From positions 14,828,820-14,892,819 of the forward strand of contig OX637352.1 of NCBI GenBank assembly GCA_951799405.1: a stretch of DNA of 64,000 nt, in the 5' to 3' direction. This DNA is from Agapetus fuscipes (lineage: Eukaryota; Arthropoda; Insecta; Trichoptera; Glossosomatidae). Below are positions 28,195 to 40,858 of the stretch, piece after piece. Each line of letters starts with the position of its first letter. Position 1 is the stretch's first letter. The notes under the pieces were generated by a model that searched no databases, was not told the DNA's origin, and saw only the letters and a list, made by a program, of their open reading frames with translations. Both the position numbers and the translations under genes were made by a program.

Positions 28195-30275
28195 TTAACA
28201 TGTGATTGCACAAGTTGTGGTAACTGTTTCATAATTACACTGATTACAAACAAACAGCTTATGCTCAGAATGTGTTAATTTGTGTGATTTTAAATGGACT
28301 GCTGTTTTTGATTTATAATCACACTGATCACAAGCAAATGGTTTGTGCTGAGAGTGTGTGATTTTGTGTCTTTTTAATATATATGGATTAATAGATTTAA
28401 AATCACACTGATCACAAGTTTTTTTGTTTTTTAGCCCAGAGTGTGTTAATTTGTGTTTTTTTAAAGTGCCTGCTAGCAATGATTTATAGCAACACTGGTC
28501 ACAAGCAAATACTTCTTTCTTGGAGTGTCTTTCCTTGTGATCCCTCAAAGACTTTTGGTGTTTACTTTTAAAATTGCACTGATCACAAGCAAAAGGTTTA
28601 TGATCTGAGTGCTTTTTCATGTGTCCCTTCAAGGCTACGAAGGTTTTACTTTTAAAGGAACACTGATCACAAGCAAATGCCTTGTGCTCAGAGTGTGTCA
28701 ACTTGTGTTGTCTCAAGCCGCTTGAGTATATTGTTTTATAATCACACTGGTCACAAACAAACGGTTTCTGCCCAGAGTGTGTTAATTTATGAGTTTTTAA
28801 ATAGACTGCAAAATTTGTTTTATAATTACACTGATCACAAGCAAATGGTTTATGATCTGAATGCATTTTCATGTGTCTCTTCAAGGTTTTCGAGGTTTTA
28901 CCTTTAAAGGAACACTGCTCACAAGCAAATACCTTGTGCTCAGAGTGTGTTAATTTGTGGCTTTTTAATAAATTTAGTTGATAAGTTTTAAAATCACACT
29001 GATCACAAACAAATTTTTCATACCCAGAGTGAGTTAACATGTGAGCTTTCAATTCGGCCATACTTTTCGTTTTATAATCATATTGATCACAAGCAAATGG
29101 TTTCTGCTCGGTGTGTGTTAATTTGTGTTTTTTTAATATATATGGATTAATAGATTTAAAATCACACTGATCACAAGTTTTTTTGTTTTTTAGCCCAGAG
29201 TGTGTTAATTTGTGTTTTTTTAAAGTGCCTGCTAGCAATGATTTATAGCAACACTGGTCACAAGCAAATACTTCTTTCTTGGAGTGTCTTTCCTTGTGAT
29301 CCCTCACAGACTTTTGGTGTTTACTTTTAAAATTGCACTGATCACAAGCAAAAGGTTTATGATCTGAGTGCTTTTTCATGTGTCCCTTCAAGGCTACGAA
29401 GGTTTTACTTTTAAAGGAACACTGATCACAAGCAAATGCCTTGTGCTCAGAGTGTGTCAACTTGTGTTGTCTCAAGCAGCTTGAGTATATTGTTTTATAA
29501 TCACACTGGTCACAAACAAACGGTTTCTGCCCAGAGTGTGTTAATTTATGAGTTTTTAAATAGACTGCAAAATTTGTTTTATAATTACACTGATCACAAG
29601 CAAATGGTTTATGATCTGAATGCATTTTCATGTGTCTCTTCAAGGTTTTCGAGGTTTTACCTTTAAAGGAACACTGCTCACAAGCAAATACCTTGTGCTC
29701 AGAGTGTGTTAATTTGTGGCTTTTTAATAAATTTAGTTGATAAGTTTTAAAATCACACTGATCACAAACAAATTTTTCATACCCAGAGTGAGTTAACATG
29801 TGAGCTTTCAATTCGGCCATACTTTTCGTTTTATAATCATATTGATCACAAGCAAATGGTTTCTGCTCGGTGTGTGTTAATTTGTGTTTTTTTAATATAC
29901 TTAATTGAAAAGTTTTAAAATAACAGCGATCACATGAAATTTTTTTCAGCCCAGAGTGAGTTAACATGTGGGCTTTCAATCCACCCAAGTGCTTTGTTTT
30001 ATGATTACACTGATCACAAACAAATACTTTGTGCTCAGAATGTGTCAATTTGTGTATATTTAATTTACTTGAGTGACGAGTTTTGTAATCACACTGATCA
30101 CAAGCAAAGGATTTCTGTCGGTGGGAAATTTTTGTTGATCCAGAAGCACATTTGTATGTTTCCTTGCAGCAACTGAACATCTGATGGATCCTCAGGAGTT
30201 TTCTTTCATTGACTTTGTAGCTGCAGGCATGGCACACATGATCCACCTTGACTGAGTCCCTCTCACGACTGCCAA
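28195..30275 (-). CDS. Zinc-finger gene B, exon 2 (22 fingers)
   Basis: The exon runs from acceptor 30275/30276 to a stop at 28195 and adds 692 residues; with exon 1 (34685-34940) the protein is about 778 residues. A C2HC-like motif precedes 22 complete fingers of 28 residues, linked mostly by THSEHK/THSGQK linkers rather than TGEKP. Fingers 4-12 are repeated as 13-21 (period 253 residues, 759 nt). Fingers 4 and 13 read CDQYDY and lack the second zinc cysteine. Finger 11 carries one extra residue (KNKKTCDQC). The C-terminus is a broken finger (CNQCNYETVTTTCAITC) caused by a 1-nt deletion. Private changes: KSVRDH in finger 10, S-C-L at helix position +3 of finger 8. Likely a nuclear DNA-binding protein. 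Confidence 0.85.
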
Positions 30276-30587
30276 CTGTAAACATAACAATGATAATTAG
30301 TTTTTCCACCAAGGACAAGTCCTTTTAGGAACGGTATTGTGGAGTGTAGTTAACTAAAACTTTCAATTTACTGCAGATATAAAATGTCGGTAGGTTGAAC
30401 TTCAATTTTAGTTAACTAATAAACCGAATACACCTGAAGAGACAAATCATACAAAATATGATTACCATTTTATTAAAAATGTTAAAAAGAAACAACTAGT
30501 CATCAAAAATTGGATTATATAATATCCATACAGCTGGACAACGACACAAAAACTGTTCCAGTAGCAGCAATTTTGATGTATCCTCAC

Positions 30588-30843
30588 TTATATTCCTTGA
30601 CTTATGGGTTGGTATGCGGCCTACCACCCATACTGTAAAATAATGGTTCACTTTGCCAATGTCACCCCTGTTTCAGGGAAGGACGGCAAGAGTTGCAGGG
30701 CTTATGTTCATTTGAGATTGGGTTTTTATATTGCAGGTCCACATGCGGCATGTGTTAGCGCGAAATTATACATGTCTGCTTGTGGGAATGCATTTAATAT
30801 AAATCTTAAATGATATATATCTTTGCAGCTTAGATTAGATTAG
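30588..30843 (+). mobile_element. ~256-bp repeat inserted in intron B, 8-bp TSD
   Basis: Flanked by ATCCTCAC (30580-30587, 30844-30851); units A and C have the empty site GATGTATCCTCACATGAAAA. The element starts TTATATTCCTTGACTTATGG and ends with ATTAG repeats (GCTTAGATTAGATTAG). No inverted repeats, no clear Pol III boxes; a short microsatellite tail suggests a LINE-mobilised retroposon, while the TSD length would also fit hAT. Confidence 0.75.
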
Positions 30844-31440
30844 ATCCTCACATGAAAACCCAACAGCTACTGTCTGTGAAGACGACAACATCTTGAGAAT
30901 AGTATCTATGGTTACTGTGAGCTAGATTAATATCAAATACATGCCCACAAGACACGTGAAAGTTCACGCTTACAAATGCTGCATGTGTCCTTACAAAATA
31001 AAATCCAAAATTTAAATGAACTTACAACCTGCAAATTTTGCTGACCTTCCCTGAAACAGGAGTCTCATTAGAAGGTGAACCATATTTTACAGTATGAGTA
31101 GTCAGCCCCATATCAACGTAAGAGTCAATGAATTCAAATAATAAATAACTATTAAAGATATAAACAACAAGGGAACCTTAAAAAGAAATCAATACAAAAA
31201 AGTCAAGAAGTATATCATCTAAATCTAAAAATCTAAATCTAAGCTGCAAAGATATGCATCATTTGAGATTCATATTAAATGCATTCCCACAAGCAGACAC
31301 ACATAATTTCGCGCTCACACATGCCGCATGTGGACCTACAATATAAAAAACCCAATCTCAAATGAACATAAGCCCTGCAACTCTTGCCGACCTTCTCTGA
31401 AACAGGGGTGACATTGGCAAAGTGAACCATTTTATACAGT

Positions 31441-31795
31441 ATGGCTGTTAATGGTACGGCTCCTTCATACCTGTCTGACATGTTCTCACCTAATGAGATA
31501 GATTTGAGAGGCCTAACTCTCAGATCTGCAGGGTGTGGGGTGGTTTACTTAGTCCAGCCGTCACGTCAGACACGCACTAATTTTGGGGACCGTGCTTTCC
31601 GGTTTGCGGGCCCAATGGAGTAGAACAGACTACCACCTAATATGAGGAAGGCAGAAACTGTTGGTGTCTTTAAAGGAGCACTAAAGACAAATCTTTACAA
31701 AAAATCTTATCCGTGATTTGAGAGGGCCCTTGAGGTGTGACACACACAAAAACGGCGCTCTTCAATTATTTGTACCTTATAAATAAATTATCCTT
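31441..31795 (+). pseudogene. CR1-like relic (unit B)
   Basis: Copy of 21446-21800, no difference noticed. Confidence 0.65.
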
Positions 31796-31839
31796 GTATA
31801 TATATACAAGTAGTCCATTTCCACTGTATGGACTTTACT

Positions 31840-32156
31840 AATCTAACTTTCACTCACCGTCCAGGCTTCACTTCCATACATCAGAGTGGGCACTAGTATA
31901 CCACCGTGCACCGCCAGTTTTTGAAAGATTCTGGTTCTTGGCGATGCTAGCGGTAGCACCCAGTACACACCTGCCTTTCGTTATTCTTCTTTCAAATTCA
32001 CCGGTCATTCTTCCATCTTTTTCAAACTTACTTCCCAGGTATACAAACTCATTTACGACATCAACATTCATTCCATTAATTTTAAATTCATAATTCATAT
32101 TTTCATCATCTCTTTCAAAAAGCATTACTTTCGTCTTACTTATATCATAGTTCCTA
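31840..32156 (-). pseudogene. RTE relic (unit B)
   Basis: Copy of 21845-22161. Confidence 0.65.
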
Positions 32157-32160
32157 AATA

Positions 32161-34145
32161 TTAGGTTGGAGAAAAAGTCTTTTCGCATATCTGGCTGGTT
32201 TTCGTCACATTAAAAAGGGGGCATTTAAAAAAAAGAATAAAATTGGGAATATTTTGTTTCTCGATATTTTTCATTTGTAATAGTTAGGTTTAAGTTAGAA
32301 TTACGGTCGTTTGACATTTTGACAATTATGTTAATTTTTAAAACTGAACAAATTTCAAAACTTAATTTAAATCGGATATTTAACGAACCGTTTAGAGAGA
32401 ACTAAAATCATTCTCGACGTTTCGTCAGCGATGTAGCCGACGTCTTCAGGACGAGCGAATCGAATGAAGAAATAAGATACATTTCAAAATTTTCTTACAA
32501 TAAAGGGAAAAATGCAACGCAAGCCGTGATTTTTTTTGTGACGTTTATGGACCTAATGCAGTGTCAGTAACCCCCGTATTCACGATCAAAACTGGCACTA
32601 ACTTAAGGGCAAACTAGCGCTTAGATTGGGGAAATTCATTTCAAGAACAATACTTAAGGTAAAATTAGCGCTCAAGCGCTCCAAAAACTAGCACTTAGGT
32701 AAGTAAGATCGACACGTATATTAACCAACGCTTAAGCGCTGTCAAAATATTCCGTCATATTTCATTGTTATCACATTTTTTGTTTGATTGTGAATTTACA
32801 TGAAAAAATGAAGTCTTACTATGAACATGATTTTTACAAGTGTATTAACATTGTTTTGACGAGTATATTTACATTGTTTGCCCATCAGAATTGGGTTTGT
32901 TCTCCAGTATGGTCTAGGACCATACTGCAATGACAGATGAACTGTCAAAATATTCCGCAGCATTTCATCAGCACAGTTTTTGTTTGGTTGTGAATTATTT
33001 ACATAAAATAATGAATTCTTACGATGAAGTTGACTTCAACGAGAATAATAACATTGTTTTGTTCAAAAATAGTGTCCCAAGAAAACATATCAGAGACTGT
33101 AAAGACCCATTTACGTATTACGAAGAGGATGAATTTAGAAGACGTTTTTGATTGAAAAAATGCGTCGTTCTGTATACAGTTTTGCCGTTGCTCATTGAGG
33201 GTTGCAAAGCCAACAATTTCTTCGATCTGTTATTTTATCTTCTATTACAGGTTTTTCTTTAATCAGAGCCACCAGCAGCTCCTTTTCCGCTGGAGAAAAC
33301 AACATCTTTTTGGCGCTGAAATCGATCAAAACACTTCACATTGGATATTACATAAATGTATTTTTAAAAACTAATAGAAATTGTAAACAAACAAATTCGT
33401 ACTTACGGTTTACTTAAATTAGTAAGTGCGTTATACGTACTTATTTGTTGTCAAGTTTTATGCACAGCTGATATGACATTGAAATTTGAAAGAAGCGGCA
33501 ATGATAAGAGTGAAGTACACCGAATATCGGTCGGAAGGTACTGACCAATTACAGAGCTGGGTTTTTTCGAGAGCCAATGACAAACCCGTACATCTCCTGG
33601 GGGTTGGGCACTAGGCTGATTACTACTTTAGTGTTCTTTGTAAAACAAAACGCTCCAGAATGTCCACCCTTGAGTTAGTGTAGCGCTTGAGTTAGGCACT
33701 TAAATCAGTTTTGATCGTGAATACGGGGGTAAGAGTAGCACAAAGTTGGTTTAAGTGTTTTCAATCCGGGAATTTGAATGTCAAAGATGCACCTCGCTCT
33801 GGTCCCCCTGTTACGGATAAAATAGACGCTATTTTTGAAAAGTGGAGCAAGATCGGCATATCAACAGCTACGACATAGCTGAAGAACTGGGAATTGACCA
33901 CAAAACAGTTTTGACCCATCTGAAAAAAGCTGGGTACACAAAAAAGCTCAATATTTGGGTGCCACACAAGCTCACTGAAAGAAACCTAATGAACCGTGTA
34001 CTCATTTGCGATTCTTTATTGAGACGTAATGAAACCAAACCGTTTTTGAAGAGATTGATAACTGGTGATGAAAAGTGGATCACGTGTGACAAGAACGTGC
34101 AAAAAATGTTGTGGTCAAAGGTCGGTCAGAAATATTCATGACAAA
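32161..34145 (+). mobile_element. Mariner copy (unit B)
   Basis: Copy of 22166-24150; transposase relic at 33842-34141, Penelope-type arms at about 32290-32465 (minus) and 34150-34295 (plus). Confidence 0.7.
32571..33729. mobile_element. Harbinger element in mariner (unit B)
   Basis: Copy of 22576-23734; transposase relic 32930-33151 (+), Myb-like relic 33192-33305 (-). Confidence 0.75.
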
Positions 34146-34684
34146 CCTAATCTTAATAACTACCTTCACTCAAAGGCATGCCGTGATTTGTTATAGAGGA
34201 AAAAAATCAGTTAATCCCCAGTCGTCGTGCAGGGTGTCTCCTGAAGACGTTTGCTACGTCGCTAATAAAACATTGAGAATAATGTAAGTTCTCTATTTTA
34301 TTTATTATTCAAGAACAAAAGTCACCAAGCACATATTTCCACTTGCAGACTTTTGAATTGTTGACCACAGATGTCAGGGATAAGTTCACAGTTGGATGAC
34401 GTCTATGATTGACAGCCGCACTGTATGCAAGTCTACACTTGACGCCTGTGCGTGTCACCCGCAGTTGAATGGTTAACAGATGGCAGAATTTAATTGCCGA
34501 CTCGGAATCAGCGTGCATGGCCTAAATCTATAAAAATCTAGTTTTTTTACCAAAATCCTCACTCTTGAAGATACCCTATTAGGAAATAGATCATATTATG
34601 CAAATGAATATTTCCAGGAGAGCCCGACATACAAATCTATTCAAATAGACTCCAACATTTCAAGCTAAACTAATTAATACTGAC

Positions 34685-34940
34685 CTGAATACCCCTCAAT
34701 GTTGATTCTCTCCACAAGTCCGCGGCATTCCTTCAACAAGCCATCAGGTGGAGGGGTAGAGTCCTCATTCTTCACATTATCCCCCACAGAGCCCTCGGCA
34801 AGCCATTCCTTCTTAATAGCCAGTCTCTCTTGCTTCACATCGCTCTCTTCAATGTCTATTTGTTCATCTGAGTGCGCTAGTTGTGCATCCATAAACTCCG
34901 AGTCCGCCTCCACCTTCTCAACCTTCACAACAATGTCCAT
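34685..34940 (-). CDS. Zinc-finger gene B, exon 1
   Basis: Same plan as exon 1 of A (four psi-K-x-E motifs, donor at 34685/34684). Two differences matter. The stop codon upstream of the ATG is lost (TAA to TCA on the coding strand), so an upstream in-frame ATG at 34965-34967 could add nine residues (MFCTSDSVT). Residues near the end read ECRGLVERIN as in Z (SRGLVDRTN) rather than ECRVLVERIN, so B keeps the older state here. Confidence 0.75.
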
Positions 34941-35093
34941 TGTGACTGAATCACTTGTGCAAAACAAACAACTAGCAGTTCTTACACTAATCCACTAAAA
35001 TATAAATCAACTTCCATCAGAAACACTGGTGAACAGGACAACGAAGTATTTTCCTCAGTTGCTCTCGGTCACAGCTGTCAGTTTTTCTTCACC

Positions 35094-35210
35094 TGTAGGG
35101 ATGGGCGAAATATATCGATATAGCAAAAGTAGGTATTTTTTTGGAATAATATCGATATTTTCCTCGATATTAAAAATATATCGATATATTTTTTGAAGTA
35201 TCAAAATCGT
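35094..35210. promoter_or_regulatory. TATCGATA cluster upstream of gene B
   Basis: Octamers at 35113, 35150 and 35179, as for gene A. Confidence 0.45.
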
Positions 35211-35231
35211 ATCGAGCCTATTTATTTTTCC

Positions 35232-35475
35232 AGGTAAGGGGCCGGCCTTACGACAACCACTTCAGTTGAAGTGGAGGTTTCTTAGCTCACGAAAGGGCTG
35301 GTAGTACTCATTTCTTGCGAAGGCTGAGTATACCATGTCGGTATTTTATTTTGGTTTGAAATTAACACCGAAACGGGAAATCATTTCTGACACCCTTGGT
35401 GGGATTCGGAGCCGAGCTCATGGCATGAAATGCAAGCACTCTACCAACTGAGCTATTGGACCGGACAAATTCTAC
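35232..35475 (-). mobile_element. tRNA-derived SINE (unit B copy)
   Basis: Copy of 25237-25480. Confidence 0.5.
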
Positions 35476-35874
35476 ACAGAGTGGCAGCGGTTGAACTGCT
35501 TCTTCAGCTGACCACTATAAAGCGATGAGAAATAATCAACCCGAGACATCACAAATGCGCTCACCTGGATCTTTTTAATTGCCTTTATTTGGTGTTGTGA
35601 AGAAAAAGAGGAAGCTATGGTGGCATGTCAGGTTCTGAGACTCCTGATGTCTCACTGAACCAGCTCACCTCCATCTCATAATTTTTATTACATTAGTCAT
35701 AATTATCCTTAAATTTAGTATTATATTAAGGATTTTGAGGATTGGGTCCATCTTGTGATCTTGCAAAGAAAAAAATAATAATACATACTTCTTAAAGTTT
35801 ATTCAATACTATCATACAAAAGTACACAATATAAATATTAGTTTACAAATTTTAACATTGCTTCTAAATCCAAA

Positions 35875-36701
35875 TCTTAATCTAAGTTGCAAAGATATAT
35901 ATCATTTGAGATTCATATTAAATGCATTTCCACAAGCAGACACTCACAATTTCGCAGTAACACATGCTGCATGTGGACATACAATATAAAAACCCAATCT
36001 CAAATGAACATAAAAGTACTACAAATCTCGCCGACCTTTCCTGCAACAGGGGTGACATTGGCAAAGTGATTCATTTTTTTACAGTATGGGTGATCAGCCT
36101 CATACCAACCTATAAGTCAAAGAACCCATACTGTGAAAAATGGTTCACTTTGCCAATGTCACCCCTGTTTCAGGGAAGGTCTGCAAAATTTGCAGGGTTC
36201 ATGTGCATTTAAGGTTTGGTTTTAATTTGTAAGTACGCACTTAGCATTTGTAAGCGCGAACTTACACGTGTCTGTTTGTGGGCATGCATTTGATGAGTTT
36301 TTTGTTCATATATATTTGCAACTTAGATTACAGATCATAGATTTATATAGTATCTGTGAGAGGGCCCTTGAGGTGTGACACACACGAAAACGGCGCTCTT
36401 CAATTATGTGTACCTTATAAATAAATGATCCATGTATAATATTTATATAATATATTTATGATAATCTATAATCTAAGTTTCAAGGATATATTCATTTAAA
36501 GCTCTCAGATGCATGCCCACAAACAAACACGTGTAGTTCGTGCTTCCAAATGCTAAATGTGTACTTACAAATAAAATCCAAGCCTCAAATGAACGTACGC
36601 CCCACAACTTTTGCCAACTTTCCCTGAAATAGGGGTGACATTGGCAAAGTGAACACTTTTTTCAGTATGGGTGGTCAGCCTCATACCAACCTATAATCAA
36701 A
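35875..36701. repeat. ~250-bp repeat cluster (unit B)
   Basis: Copy of 25880-26706. Keeps GTAAGCGCGAAC where A has GTAAGTGCGAAC. Confidence 0.5.
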
Positions 36702-36877
36702 GGAATAACAATCATAATATAAAAAGTGTCATAATTTGTCACCGCGGAGCGACTATATTGCTCCGACTTAACTATAGGTAAATATTAATTGAAAGTATCT
36801 GTATGGGCACCGAGCCTCAAGCGTAAAATATGCTATGTAAATTGGTTTAGCTTCAAAAGTGAAAATACCAGACCTAA

Positions 36878-37676
36878 GGCCCGGTTGTTGGTATTTGACA
36901 GCTGGTTTACAGTTAGCGACAGCTAATTTTAAGCCGGCTGTTTGTTTAAGCGCTCCGATTTTAGCGCCGGCTAAAAAATGGGTTGTTTTATGAAAAATTT
37001 TGCCCCAGCTAAAAATTAACCGACTGCTAAAAACCATAGACCATATATATATTGTTTTCTATGGTAGGTACACAACACGAAAAATATTACTATTACTTAC
37101 TTACTTTCCGTGTCCGGATTCCGGTGATAGAAGGATTGGCCGGCTTGATGCCGTTTCCAGGGGACGCCCGATTACTTTCCGTATTATGAAACTTAATCTG
37201 CGTGGAGGCTCGAAAAAGTTTGATTTAACGATGCCTGTGCAGCACATTGGCAGCACTGCGCAGACGAAAATAAATAATACAAGTGACACACGCTTCGACC
37301 TGTTCAGAATTTATATAATCACTGTCCATGGCTATGTCAATGATGAATCTTCTGATTTCAGACGCCATATTAATTATATATATTCTATGATTTTATTGTA
37401 AACTGCAAGCGCTAAACCGTCGGATATGATTACGAAACGTACGAAACTTCAAAGCACTCGTATTTGAGAGAGTTTGACAGCTGTGTAACAGCCGGTCTAA
37501 AGTTAGCCCGAGAAATTCGGACAGGTTCGTTTTTAAGCCGGCTGTCAAAAAACAGACCGGCTGTCTAATTGACTTTTTCTTAAAACAACCGTTTTTTGTG
37601 CAAGCCGGAGATTTTAAGCAGCCGGTTGGCATTTTTAGCCCTGGCTAACTTTAGCCGGAGATGGTACAACCGGGCC
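36878..37676. mobile_element. PIF/Harbinger-type MITE downstream of gene C
   Basis: Copy of 26883-27681 with the same TAA flanks. Confidence 0.7.
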
Positions 37677-37679
37677 TAA

Positions 37680-38189
37680 GAGTGTGTTAATTTGTGTTTT
37701 TTTAAAGAATCTGCTACTAATGATTTATAACTACACTGGTCACAAGCAAATACTTTTTCTTGGAGTGTCTTTCCTTGTGATCCCTCAAAGACTTTCGGTG
37801 TTTACTTTTAAAATTGCACTGATCACAAGCAAAAGGTTTATGATCTGAGTGTGTTTTCATGTGTCTCTTCAAGATTACGAAGGTTTTACTTTTAAAGGAA
37901 CACTGATCACAAGCAAATGCCTTGTGCTCAGAATGTGTCAACTTATGTTGTCTCAAGACGCTTGAGTATATTGTTTTATAATCACACTGGTCACAAACAA
38001 ACGGCTTCTGCTCAGAGTGTGTTAATTTGTGAGTTTTTAAATAGACTGCTAAATTTGTTTTATAATTACACTGATCACAAGCAAATGGTTTATGTTCACT
38101 GTGTATTAATTTGTGTCTATTGAAATCGCCTGATCGTTAACATTTAAAATCACATTGATCACAAGCAAAAGGTTTGTGATCAGAGTGTA
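37680..38189 (-). pseudogene. Fossil zinc fingers downstream of gene C
   Basis: Same sequence and lesions as 27685-28194. Confidence 0.7.
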
Positions 38190-40858
38190 TTAACATGTGA
38201 TTGCACAAGTTGTGGTAACTGTTTCATAATTACACTGATTACAAACAAACAGCTTATGCTCAGAATGTGTTAATTTGTGTGATTTTAAATGGACTGCTGT
38301 TTTTGATTTATAATCACACTGATCACAAGCAAATGGTTTGTGCTGAGAGTGTGTGATTTTGTGTCTTTTTAATATATATGGATTAATAGATTTAAAATCA
38401 CACTGATCACAAGTTTTTTTGTTTTTTAGCCCAGAGTGTGTTAATTTGTGTTTTTTTAAAGTGCCTGCTAGCAATGATTTATAGCAACACTGGTCACAAG
38501 CAAATACTTCTTTCTTGGAGTGTCTTTCCTTGTGATCCCTCAAAGACTTTTGGTGTTTACTTTTAAAATTGCACTGATCACAAGCAAAAGGTTTATGATC
38601 TGAGTGCTTTTTCATGTGTCCCTTCAAGGCTACGAAGGTTTTACTTTTAAAGGAACACTGATCACAAGCAAATGCCTTGTGCTCAGAGTGTGTCAACTTG
38701 TGTTGTCTCAAGCCGCTTGAGTATATTGTTTTATAATCACACTGGTCACAAACAAACGGTTTCTGCCCAGAGTGTGTTAATTTATGAGTTTTTAAATAGA
38801 CTGCAAAATTTGTTTTATAATTACACTGATCACAAGCAAATGGTTTATGATCTGAATGCATTTTCATGTGTCTCTTCAAGGTTTTCGAGGTTTTACCTTT
38901 AAAGGAACACTGCTCACAAGCAAATACCTTGTGCTCAGAGTGTGTTAATTTGTGGCTTTTTAATAAATTTAGTTGATAAGTTTTAAAATCACACTGATCA
39001 CAAACAAATTTTTCATACCCAGAGTGAGTTAACATGTGAGCTTTCAATTCGGCCATACTTTTCGTTTTATAATCATATTGATCACAAGCAAATGGTTTCT
39101 GCTCGGTGTGTGTTAATTTGTGTTTTTTTAATATACTTAATTGAAAAGTTTTAAAATAACAGCGATCACATGAAATTTTTTTCAGCCCAGAGTGAGTTAA
39201 CATGTGGGCTTTCAATCCACCCAAGTGCTTTGTTTTATGATTACACTGATCACAAACAAATACTTTGTGCTCAGAATGTGTCAATTTGTGTTGTCTCAAG
39301 CCGCTTGAGTATATTGTTTTATAATCACACTGGTCACAAACAAACGGTTTCTGCCCAGAGTGTGTTAATTTATGAGTTTTTAAATAGACTGCAAAATTTG
39401 TTTTATAATTACACTGATCACAAGCAAATGGTTTATGATCTGAATGCATTTTCATGTGTCTCTTCAAGGTTTTCGAGGTTTTACCTTTAAAGGAACACTG
39501 CTCACAAGCAAATACCTTGTGCTCAGAGTGTGTTAATTTGTGGCTTTTTAATAAATTTAGTTGATAAGTTTTAAAATCACACTGATCACAAACAAATTTT
39601 TCATACCCAGAGTGAGTTAACATGTGAGCTTTCAATTCGGCCATACTTTTCGTTTTATAATCATATTGATCACAAGCAAATGGTTTCTGCTCGGTGTGTG
39701 TTAATTTGTGTTTTTTTAATATATATGGATTAATAGATTTAAAATCACACTGATCACAAGTTTTTTTGTTTTTTAGCCCAGAGTGTGTTAATTTGTGTTT
39801 TTTTAAAGTGCCTGCTAGCAATGATTTATAGCAACACTGGTCACAAGCAAATACTTCTTTCTTGGAGTGTCTTTCCTTGTGATCCCTCAAAGACTTTTGG
39901 TGTTTACTTTTAAAATTGCACTGATCACAAGCAAAAGGTTTATGATCTGAGTGCTTTTTCATGTGTCCCTTCAAGGCTACGAAGGTTTTACTTTTAAAGG
40001 AACACTGATCACAAGCAAATGCCTTGTGCTCAGAGTGTGTCAACTTGTGTTGTCTCAAGCAGCTTGAGTATATTGTTTTATAATCACACTGGTCACAAAC
40101 AAACGGTTTCTGCCCAGAGTGTGTTAATTTATGAGTTTTTAAATAGACTGCAAAATTTGTTTTATAATTACACTGATCACAAGCAAATGGTTTATGATCT
40201 GAATGCATTTTCATGTGTCTCTTCAAGGTTTTCGAGGTTTTACCTTTAAAGGAACACTGCTCACAAGCAAATACCTTGTGCTCAGAGTGTGTTAATTTGT
40301 GGCTTTTTAATAAATTTAGTTGATAAGTTTTAAAATCACACTGATCACAAACAAATTTTTCATACCCAGAGTGAGTTAACATGTGAGCTTTCAATTCGGC
40401 CATACTTTTCGTTTTATAATCATATTGATCACAAGCAAATGGTTTCTGCTCGGTGTGTGTTAATTTGTGTTTTTTTAATATACTTAATTGAAAAGTTTTA
40501 AAATAACAGCGATCACATGAAATTTTTTTCAGCCCAGAGTGAGTTAACATGTGGGCTTTCAATCCACCCAAGTGCTTTGTTTTATGATTACACTGATCAC
40601 AAACAAATACTTTGTGCTCAGAATGTGTCAATTTGTGTATATTTAATTTACTTGAGTGACGAGTTTTGTAATCACACTGATCACAAGCAAAGGATTTCTG
40701 TCGGTGGGAAATTTTTGTTGATCCAGAAGCACATTTGTATGTTTCCTTGCAGCAACTGAACATCTGATGGATCCTCAGGAGTTTTCTTTCATTGACTTTG
40801 TAGCTGCAGGCATGGCACACATGATCCACCTTGACTGAGTCCCTCTCACGACTGCCAA
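38190..40858 (-). CDS. Zinc-finger gene C, exon 2 (29 fingers)
   Basis: Adds 888 residues; with exon 1 (45004-45259) the protein is about 974 residues. Finger order, numbering by gene B: 1-12, 4-8, 2-8, 9-12, then the last finger 22 and the broken finger. It has exactly seven fingers (196 residues) more than B. The extra block joins finger 8 to finger 2 at the shared linker HKLTHSEHK, so the linker's last residue changes from A to V. The internal copy of finger 2 keeps both cysteines (CDQCNH), unlike D and E. Finger 10 reads KSLRDH throughout. C-terminus and downstream fossil as in B. Confidence 0.85.

Larger units (their letters stand above)
30276..34684 (-). other. Intron of gene B (4409 bp)
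   Basis: GT-AG, phase 1. Longer than in A and C by exactly 264 bp, the 256-bp repeat insertion plus its 8-bp TSD. Other contents match intron A at +9995. About 34295-34675 holds nothing recognised. Confidence 0.7.

Noticed and set aside
28195..30318. Regular 84-nt periodicity that could suggest a CRISPR or satellite array
   Set aside because: The period is the 28-residue zinc finger of an open coding frame, with conserved Cys and His codons.
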